A stretch of DNA of 21,524 bases from Verrucomicrobiota bacterium (GTDB lineage: Bacteria > Verrucomicrobiota > Verrucomicrobiia > Opitutales > Opitutaceae): the NCBI GenBank assembly GCA_023426435.1, contig JAFAAS010000134.1, positions 1 to 21,524 on the forward strand. The letters are read 5' to 3'. Both the position numbers and the translations under genes were made by a program. Positions within the stretch are counted from its first letter, which is position 1; every line of letters starts with the position of its first letter. The notes beneath the pieces are model-generated. The model worked only from the letters and a program-made list of their open reading frames with translations. It was not told the DNA's origin and searched no databases. This document shows, piece by piece, positions 15,920-21,524 of the stretch.

Positions 15920-17113
15920 ATGAATCGCTTACGGAAGGCCCTCGTTTCCTCGATCGCGTTGTGGGTGGCGGCGGGTGCGAACGCGCAGTTTTTCGATTCC
16001 TTCGACGGAGCGAAGATCGACGGCTGGTTCACGATGACCGGCGATGGAGTGGCGGAGATCGAGTTTGTGCCGCGCGATGGATTTGCGCGCATGCAGATCG
16101 ATGGGACGGCCGATCGGCACAATGTCTGGTGGACGCTGATCAAGCGGGACGTGACGAGCTTCGTCGATTTGAAGCGGTTGCAAGATCCGGCGCATGAGTT
16201 GCGCGTGGAAGCGAGAATCCGCGTGAGTCACGCGCCGCGGCGGGTGAACTTCATGGTGAACACGCAGCGCACGACGGATTTTCACCAGCACCTGCGCGAA
16301 TACGACATTCGGGATACGGACGGATGGCATACGATCAGCATGACCACGCGAGATCTCGATGCGCGGCCCGGCGATACCCTGTTCGTGCAGCTGGCGGCGA
16401 CGGATTGGGGCCCGGGCAGGTATCATGTCGACGTGGATTATTATCGCGCGGACATCGTGCGGCGCGATGAAGCGAAACCTGACGTGGGTGAACCGCTGAT
16501 CTATCATCCGGATGTCGGGGACGTGGCGCGGTTCGCGCACCATCTGGCGCCGGCTCATGACAGCGTGATCGATTCGGATTTTCCCGATGTGAATTTCAAC
16601 GACTGGCAGGTGGAAGATCGAAATGAAGCGGTGCGCGTTCTCGCGATCGGCGGAACGCAGGCGGCGGTGTTGCGTTGGGATCTGGCGGCGTTTCGCGGGA
16701 TGAAGGCGGACGGAGCGGGGGTGTTGGAGCTGACGACCTGGGCGGCGCCGCGCGGCGGGAATTACGTGCAGGCGTATGGCGAGGATTTGGGCGTGGAGTT
16801 TGGGAAGATTCGCGTGTTCGAGATTCTCGCGGGCAACGCGGCGTGGGAGCAGGAGGCGGTGACGTATCGGAATTTGTTGGACGGGCAGAATCCGGCGGAC
16901 GTGTTCAACGGCCAGACGACGATCGATCTGGATATCGCGTCGAAGCGTGGGGAGAAAACCTATCTGACCCTGCCGCGGCCGGTGATGCAGCGGTTGATCG
17001 ATGGCCGGACGAAAGGCCTGGTGATCCGACCCCTGGGCGCGATGGCGGCGTCGATTTATGCGTCGGAAAGTGGCGAGAGGGGGCCGAAGCTGCACTTCAC
17101 GACAACACGCTGA
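15920..17113 (+). CDS. Secreted two-domain beta-sandwich protein, carbohydrate-binding-like, function unknown
   Basis: A 397-residue protein with a signal peptide (about residues 1-22, cleavage near AGANAQ). The mature protein appears to have two beta-rich domains. The first (about 24-185) opens with FFDSFDGAKIDGWFTMTG and ends with HVDVDYYRADIV, resembling jelly-roll carbohydrate-binding modules or polysaccharide-lyase-like folds. The second (about 210-397) starts with a DSDFPDVNFNDWQV segment. It continues with AVLRWDLAAF, GVLELTTW and an AWEQEAVTYRNL stretch, the layout of DNRLRE/CBM96-type domains. No catalytic residues can be named, so binding or lyase activity are both only possible. 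ATG 15920 has a C/A-rich leader (cgtcctcaaacctt) with no usable Shine-Dalgarno. The exported isomerase-like gene follows 83 bases downstream on the same strand and may share its substrate or transcript. Confidence 0.8.
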   Translation: MNRLRKALVSSIALWVAAGANAQFFDSFDGAKIDGWFTMTGDGVAEIEFVPRDGFARMQIDGTADRHNVWWTLIKRDVTSFVDLKRLQDPAHELRVEARIRVSHAPRRVNFMVNTQRTTDFHQHLREYDIRDTDGWHTISMTTRDLDARPGDTLFVQLAATDWGPGRYHVDVDYYRADIVRRDEAKPDVGEPLIYHPDVGDVARFAHHLAPAHDSVIDSDFPDVNFNDWQVEDRNEAVRVLAIGGTQAAVLRWDLAAFRGMKADGAGVLELTTWAAPRGGNYVQAYGEDLGVEFGKIRVFEILAGNAAWEQEAVTYRNLLDGQNPADVFNGQTTIDLDIASKRGEKTYLTLPRPVMQRLIDGRTKGLVIRPLGAMAASIYASESGERGPKLHFTTTR

Positions 17114-17196
17114 AACGCCTCCTCGATCGCGACGCTCGCGCTTGGCAAAGTGCGGCGCGTTCTTAGCGTGCGCGAAATCTTTCACCCCAAAACCTC

Positions 17197-18162
17197 ATGA
17201 ACCGACGCACATTTTTGAAATCGTCGCTCGCGGCGAGCGCGGCAACGCTCCTGACGAATCATCGGCTGACGGCGCAAACGCAGGGCGCGCCGGATCGCGC
17301 GGCAGGAAAGTTTCAACTCGGGTATGCGCCGCATCCCAACATGCTCAAGGAGCTGGGCGGGGCGAACGTGATCGATCAGATCAAGTTTGCGTCGGACCAG
17401 GGCTTCACGGCGTGGGAGGATAATGGCATGGCGGGGCGTTCTCCGGCGGAGCAGGAAGAAATCGGGCGCACGCTCGCGGAGCGAAAGATGCAGATGGGCG
17501 TGTTTGTGGCGTATGCGAATTTCACGGATCCCACCTTCGTGACGACGGACGCGGCGCGGCAGGAAGAGATTTTGAAGCAGATTCGAAATTCGATCGAGGT
17601 GGCGAAACGCTGCGGAGCGAAGTGGATGACGGTCGTGCCGGGATCGGTGCATCAGCAGACGAAGGAATATGGGGAGTGGAATCGCTACGGCGGTCCGCGG
17701 CTGGCGGAAGGATTTCAGACGGCGAATGCGATCGGGCTGTTGCGGCGCTGCGCGGAGATTCTCGAGCCGCACGGGCTGGTGATGGTGCTGGAGCCGTTGA
17801 ACTGGTATGCGAACCACGGCGGGACGTTTTTGCAGAAATCGGATCAGGCCTACGCGCTGTGCAAGGCGGTCAACAGTCCCGCGTGCAAGATCCTGTTCGA
17901 TATTTACCACCAGCAGATTTCAGAGGGAAACCTGATCCCGAACATCGATCGTTGCTGGGACGAGATCGCGTATTTCCAGTCTGGAGACAATCCCGGGAGG
18001 AAAGAACCCGGCACGGGCGAGATCAATTACCGGAATGTTTTCGGTCACTTGAAGAAGAAGGGGTTCGCGGGCGTCGTTGGAATGGAGCACGGCAAGTCCT
18101 TGCCCGGGGCGGAAGGTGAGCGGGCGTTGATTCGCGCGTATCGCGAAGCGGACGGTTCGTGA
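17197..18162 (+). CDS. Tat-exported TIM-barrel protein, hydroxypyruvate-isomerase-like
   Basis: A 321-residue xylose-isomerase-like TIM barrel closest to hydroxypyruvate isomerase (Hyi). The N terminus MNRRTFLKSS followed by an Ala-rich hydrophobic stretch is a twin-arginine signal, so the folded, metal-loaded protein is predicted to be exported. Probable metal ligands are E199 in LEPLN, D235 in FDIYH (with H238 nearby), Q261 in FQSGDNPGR and E297 in GMEH. The GDNPGRKEPGTGEINY stretch closely follows the GVPGRHEP...GEINY region of E. coli Hyi. Cytoplasmic Hyi interconverts hydroxypyruvate and tartronate semialdehyde. An exported version probably acts on a different small sugar or sugar acid, which the sequence does not reveal. 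The ATG is fixed by the Tat signal. The leader is C/A-rich (caccccaaaacctc). The convergent DoxX gene stop is 7 bases away. Confidence 0.88.
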   Translation: MNRRTFLKSSLAASAATLLTNHRLTAQTQGAPDRAAGKFQLGYAPHPNMLKELGGANVIDQIKFASDQGFTAWEDNGMAGRSPAEQEEIGRTLAERKMQMGVFVAYANFTDPTFVTTDAARQEEILKQIRNSIEVAKRCGAKWMTVVPGSVHQQTKEYGEWNRYGGPRLAEGFQTANAIGLLRRCAEILEPHGLVMVLEPLNWYANHGGTFLQKSDQAYALCKAVNSPACKILFDIYHQQISEGNLIPNIDRCWDEIAYFQSGDNPGRKEPGTGEINYRNVFGHLKKKGFAGVVGMEHGKSLPGAEGERALIRAYREADGS

Positions 18163-18169
18163 CGCGGCG

Positions 18170-18613
18170 TCAGGAGGCGCGCGATACGAACAACGGGGCG
18201 TAGGCGCGCCGATAATGCCACGCGAGCGCGAGAGTGAGCGCGGTGAACACCAGCGCGGGCGGAAGACCTGATGGCTCCAGCATGGCGTGAAAAAGGACGC
18301 TGTTGACGAGGAACGGTGCAAGCAGGACGAGCGCGAGCGGCACGAAGCGATTGAGCAGGAGCAGCGTGCCGACCAGCAGTTGTGTGACACCGATCAGAGG
18401 CATCATGTAGCCGGATTCGGCGAGCGCTCCGGCGAACGCGACGGCGCCGTCGGGAAGCGGAGTGGGCGGCGGCGGGATGAAGTTGAAGAATGAGTTCAGC
18501 CCGAAAATCACCATCGGCAATCCGAGGAGGATGTGCCCGAGGATGGGCAGATAACGGACGACACCGCGCGAGGCGGGTTGGACGGTGGAGGCGGCGGCGG
18601 TCGGAGCGGTCAT
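18170..18613 (-). CDS. DoxX-family integral membrane protein
   Basis: A small inner-membrane protein (147 residues from ATG 18613; 157 if GTG 18643 is used) with four hydrophobic helices. These lie roughly at ILGHILLGLPMVIFGLNSFF, YMMPLIGVTQLLVGTLLLL, ALVLLAPFLVNSVLFHAM and ALVFTALTLALAW. The pattern G-x-x-x-F-G-x-x-x-F in the first helix and the GVTQLLVGTLLL second helix fit the DoxX family, whose members are associated with redox or thiosulfate/quinone functions; no function can be assigned here. Neither start has a good Shine-Dalgarno: the GTG has a GGGAGA that is too close, and the ATG has none. It lies downstream of the histidine-phosphatase gene on the same strand and may be cotranscribed with it. 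It converges on the isomerase-like gene. Confidence 0.8.
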   Translation of the reverse strand: MTAPTAAASTVQPASRGVVRYLPILGHILLGLPMVIFGLNSFFNFIPPPPTPLPDGAVAFAGALAESGYMMPLIGVTQLLVGTLLLLNRFVPLALVLLAPFLVNSVLFHAMLEPSGLPPALVFTALTLALAWHYRRAYAPLFVSRAS

Positions 18614-18707
18614 GGTGGGAGAGATTTGTTGCGACGTGTTCACTCTCCCGACGAACCGGCCGCGGAACTCCGGACATGCGCCGTCGATTTTGTGTATTCG
18701 AGAAAGC

Positions 18708-19397
18708 TCAGGCGGCGGGCGCGGAGAACTGCCAAGGCAGCGCGCCTGTGATTAGCCGGTCGCGATAAGCGACGGTGAGTTTGTCGCCCGAGGGGGCGAA
18801 CGCGACACCGTCGAGGAAGTCGAGCCAGCCGGCGTCCTCATGGCGCACGGTGCAGAGGAGCTCGCGCAGGATGAGAATGTTCCAGTCGTGCGAGACGTGG
18901 AGATCGAGCCGACGTCCGCGCGGGCAGGGCTCGTTCAGGCGTTGGAGCAGATAGTTCAGTTTTTCGGAGGCGAGATCGACGGCCTCGCGGATGACGCCCG
19001 GCGGAATCTGGCGGCCGAGCCAGAGGCGCACAAAATGGTCGCGGTGCTCGAGGGTGAGGCGACCTGCTTCGGCGAGGTCGAGGATGTAGCTTGCGCCGAG
19101 GGTTTCTTCAGGACCGGCGAGCTCGCCGGAAAGTTCGATTTTGGTGGCGCCGCGCAGGATCGCTTCGGCGGTTTGCTGGCAACGTTTCACGGGACTGTGA
19201 AACAGCCGGATGCAATCGAAACCCTGGATGCGAGCGCCGAACGCTTCGGCGTCGGCGATGCCTTGCGGTGTGAGCTCGGCGAGGTGGGGCTCCGCCTGGT
19301 TCGTGATCGGGAAACGCGCGGCGTGCCGCAGAATGACGGCGGCGGGAAGGTTGGCCGGGAGTGCGCGCAATGTTTCGAGAAGTTCGTGTCCGTGCAT
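18708..19397 (-). CDS. Histidine phosphatase superfamily protein (phosphoglycerate-mutase-like)
   Basis: A 229-residue cytoplasmic protein with the branch-1 histidine phosphatase signature. LRHAAR at 23-28 supplies R24 and the phosphorylated H25. FHSPVKRCQQTAEAI at 66-80 supplies R72. HVSHDWNI at 167-174 supplies the second catalytic H170. The usual RHG motif is RHA here. The proton-donor acid is probably among E97-E99 in PEETL. No signal peptide is visible. ATG 19397 is preferred over a TTG at 19457 because the catalytic loop then sits near the N terminus as in the family. The substrate is unknown; these proteins dephosphorylate sugars, nucleotides or proteins, or act as mutases. It is transcribed away from the GH97 gene, with 162 bases between their starts, and the DoxX gene follows on the same strand. 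Confidence 0.87.
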   Translation of the reverse strand: MHGHELLETLRALPANLPAAVILRHAARFPITNQAEPHLAELTPQGIADAEAFGARIQGFDCIRLFHSPVKRCQQTAEAILRGATKIELSGELAGPEETLGASYILDLAEAGRLTLEHRDHFVRLWLGRQIPPGVIREAVDLASEKLNYLLQRLNEPCPRGRRLDLHVSHDWNILILRELLCTVRHEDAGWLDFLDGVAFAPSGDKLTVAYRDRLITGALPWQFSAPAA

Positions 19398-19559
19398 GCG
19401 GCGAAAAAGACAGCGTTTGAAAATCCGGCAAGCTCCCGGGGAAAACGGGGAGAACAACGGCGCGAGAGAAGCTGAAGATCTTCGCGATCGGCGGGAATTT
19501 TAACGGGTTCACCTTGACCTCCGTTGCGGTGGGAAGGGGGAGCGGAAGGTTTGGCCGCC
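19398..19559. promoter_or_regulatory. Divergent intergenic region between histidine-phosphatase and GH97 genes
   Basis: 162 bases between two divergent starts must hold signals for both genes. It contains a perfect 10-bp palindrome GAAGATCTTC (19474-19483) and an AT-richer patch (gggaattttaac near 19494-19505). No convincing -35/-10 pair is identifiable by eye. Upstream of the GH97 ATG is a GGAAGG sequence (19544-19549), 10 bases before the start, a reasonable ribosome-binding site. Confidence 0.35.
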
Positions 19560-21524
19560 ATGAGTTTCGTCGTCCGTGCCCCCGGAGCGGTGTGGTTGTT
19601 TGGCTTGATGTTGGCGGAGATCGCTGCGGCGGATGCGACGGCGCCGCAGTCGTGGCGGGCGCGTTCGCCGGATGGGCGGCAGGAGGCGATCGTCGAGCTG
19701 GCGGAGGGGCGGCTGACCTACCGGCTTGAACGAAGAGATGGCGATGCGGTGAAACCGGTGTTGGCGGCGTCGCCGCTCGGGTTGAACACGGATGCCGGGC
19801 GATTCAGCGAACAGTTGAAAGTGGTGTCGGCGACGGAGCCGAAGCAGGTGGAGCAACGTTACACGATGCTGACGGGAAAGCAGCGGGAGTTGAGCGATCG
19901 GCACACGGCGATGGCCGTGACGGTGGCGAATGCGAAGAACGCGCAGATGACCGTGGAGTTTCGCGTGTATGACGACGGACTGGCGTTCCGCTATGCGTTG
20001 AAGGAGTTGTCGAAGAAAGACGTGCGCGTGGTCGGTGAGGCGACGGGGTTCAAGTTTGCGAGCGAAGGAAAAGTGTGGATGCAGCCGTATTCGCAGGTCG
20101 CGGCGTGGTCGCCGGCGCATGAGGAGTATTTCACGAACGGGGCGCGGCTGGGGGAGCATGCGCCGTGGCGGGAAGGTTGGGCGCTGCCGGGATTGTTCGA
20201 GACGGATGGAGGTTGGGTGTTGTTGACGGAGGCGGATCTCGACGGGCGCTATGCGGGATCGCACCTGGATGCGACGGTGACGGATCGCACATATACGTTG
20301 CGCTTCGACTTGGAGGAGACGGCGAATGGAATCGGAGTGGCGGAGCCGACGGTGGGGTTGCCGTGGGCGGGGCCTTGGCGCGTGGTGATTTCAGGGAACT
20401 CGCCGGGGGCGGTGTTGGAATCGAATCTGGTGCATCATGTGAGTCGGGCGCCGGCGACGGGCGACTGGTCGTGGGTGAAACCGGGACGGGCGACATGGAG
20501 CTGGTGGTCGGATCATTCGAGTCCGAGGGATTTGAACAAGATCACGCCCTTCATCGATCTGGCGGCGAAGTGGGGCTGGGAGTATTCGCTCGTGGACGCG
20601 AACTGGAATGAGATGGCGAACGGCGACATCGAGAAGCTGCTCGTGTATGCGAAGGAGAGGAACGTCGGGCTGTTGCTTTGGTATAATTCGGGCGGAGAGC
20701 ACAACGACATCACGGAGCAGCCCCGGCATCGGTTGATTGAGCGCAAGGCGCGGCGCGCGGAATTCGAGAAGCTGCAAAGGCTCGGGGTGAAAGGCGTGAA
20801 GGTGGATTTCTTCCAGAGCGACAAGCAATGGATGATTCGGCATTATCTCGGGATTCTGGAGGATGCGGCGGAGTTTCGGCTGCTGGTGAATTTCCATGGC
20901 TGCACGATTCCGCGGGGCTGGCAGCGGCCGTATCCAAATCTCATGACAATGGAAGCGGTGCGCGGGGCGGAGATCTACAGTTGTTGCGAGGATTACGGAC
21001 CGGCGGCGATCTGGCAGAACACGGTGCTGCCGTTCACGCGGAATGCGATCGGCTCGATGGATTACACGCCGGTGACGTTCACCGATCAGAAGATTCCGCA
21101 TCAGACGACCTACGCGCACGAACTCGCGCTCTCGGTGGTGTTCGAGTCGGGGATCCAGCATTTCGCGGACGCGGTGCGCGGTTATGAGCAACTGCCGGAT
21201 TATGCGCAGGAGTGGATGAAACGCGTGCCGACGGTTTGGGATGAGACGCGGTATGTGGCGGGGTATCCGGGGAAACTCGCGGTGGTGGCGCGGCGAAAAG
21301 GCGATGTGTGGCGCGTGGCGGGAATCGAAGGAGAAGATCGGGCGAAGACCGTGACGGTGGAGCTGCCATTTTTGGAAGCGGGCCGCTACGCGGTGGAAGT
21401 GATCGCGGATGGAGCGGACGATCGGTCGTTCAGTCGGGCGATGAAGACGATCGATGCGGGGGACTCGTTCGAGGTGTCGATGCGTGCCGGGGGTGGATTC
21501 GTGGCGACGGTGACGCGGCAGTGA
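19560..21524 (+). CDS. Secreted GH97 glycoside hydrolase, retaining type
   Basis: A 654-residue glycoside hydrolase family 97 enzyme. It has a signal peptide (about 1-25), an N-terminal beta-sandwich (about 30-290), a central TIM barrel (about 300-570, beginning ATWSWWSDHSSPRD) and a C-terminal beta domain. In GH97 the inverting alpha-glucosidases (SusB type) use Glu bases, while retaining alpha-galactosidases have an Asp nucleophile in the strand here seen as GVKVDFF. D416 is that residue, and E465 in TMEAVRGAE is the likely acid. This points to a retaining enzyme, most likely alpha-galactosidase-like, though the substrate is inferred. It is predicted to act in the periplasm or outside. ATG 19560 has GGAAGG 10 bases upstream; an in-frame TTG at 19524 is the alternative. 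The stop TGA is the last codon of the window, so the gene is complete. Confidence 0.93.
   Translation: MSFVVRAPGAVWLFGLMLAEIAAADATAPQSWRARSPDGRQEAIVELAEGRLTYRLERRDGDAVKPVLAASPLGLNTDAGRFSEQLKVVSATEPKQVEQRYTMLTGKQRELSDRHTAMAVTVANAKNAQMTVEFRVYDDGLAFRYALKELSKKDVRVVGEATGFKFASEGKVWMQPYSQVAAWSPAHEEYFTNGARLGEHAPWREGWALPGLFETDGGWVLLTEADLDGRYAGSHLDATVTDRTYTLRFDLEETANGIGVAEPTVGLPWAGPWRVVISGNSPGAVLESNLVHHVSRAPATGDWSWVKPGRATWSWWSDHSSPRDLNKITPFIDLAAKWGWEYSLVDANWNEMANGDIEKLLVYAKERNVGLLLWYNSGGEHNDITEQPRHRLIERKARRAEFEKLQRLGVKGVKVDFFQSDKQWMIRHYLGILEDAAEFRLLVNFHGCTIPRGWQRPYPNLMTMEAVRGAEIYSCCEDYGPAAIWQNTVLPFTRNAIGSMDYTPVTFTDQKIPHQTTYAHELALSVVFESGIQHFADAVRGYEQLPDYAQEWMKRVPTVWDETRYVAGYPGKLAVVARRKGDVWRVAGIEGEDRAKTVTVELPFLEAGRYAVEVIADGADDRSFSRAMKTIDAGDSFEVSMRAGGGFVATVTRQ

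Noticed and set aside
1..21524. tRNA, rRNA, CRISPR arrays, insertion sequences, integrase or attachment sites
   Set aside because: No cloverleaf, ribosomal motif, regularly spaced repeat, transposase or flanking repeat was seen in reading the window.

Overview
The window is high-GC bacterial DNA, densely packed, with few clear Shine-Dalgarno sites and many exported enzymes acting on carbohydrates. A CE15 glucuronoyl esterase of the bacterial type, a GH97 glycosidase, a Tat-exported hydroxypyruvate-isomerase-like barrel and an 800-residue duplicated (ADOP-type) permease together suggest a Verrucomicrobiota member, most likely Opitutaceae or a close relative. This is inference from gene content; there is no rRNA or marker gene here.

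Layout. From 1 to 7357 all genes are on the plus strand: a possible SRPBCC-like protein cut by the left edge, a secreted esterase, a SulP anion transporter fused to STAS and cyclic-nucleotide-binding domains, a CE15 esterase, a small exported four-EF-hand protein followed by a clear intrinsic terminator, and a YghZ-type aldo/keto reductase. From 7363 to 13387 three genes lie on the minus strand (transcribed right to left): an AlkC/AlkD-like HEAT-repeat DNA alkylation repair protein, the ADOP permease, and a large multi-pass protein with STT3-like (GT-C) features. From 13478 to 18162 the plus strand carries an acyltransferase-3 membrane protein, a membrane-anchored DNA/RNA non-specific endonuclease, a secreted two-domain beta-rich protein, and the Tat-exported isomerase-like barrel. 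Two minus genes follow (DoxX-family membrane protein, histidine phosphatase), and divergently from them a GH97 glycoside hydrolase whose stop codon is the last three bases of the window.

How the genes fit together. No single pathway covers the window. The CE15 esterase (lignin-glucuronoxylan ester cleavage), GH97 enzyme, secreted beta-sandwich protein and isomerase-like barrel fit a plant-polysaccharide-degrading lifestyle. The STT3-like protein and acyltransferase-3 fit envelope glycan assembly and decoration. I found no tRNA, rRNA, CRISPR, insertion sequence, phage or integrase genes, and no intergenic stretch over 300 bases. The least explained items are the STT3-like protein, the secreted two-domain protein, and a recurrent C-rich, Shine-Dalgarno-poor leader in front of several genes. 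I did not see a convincing new multi-gene system.
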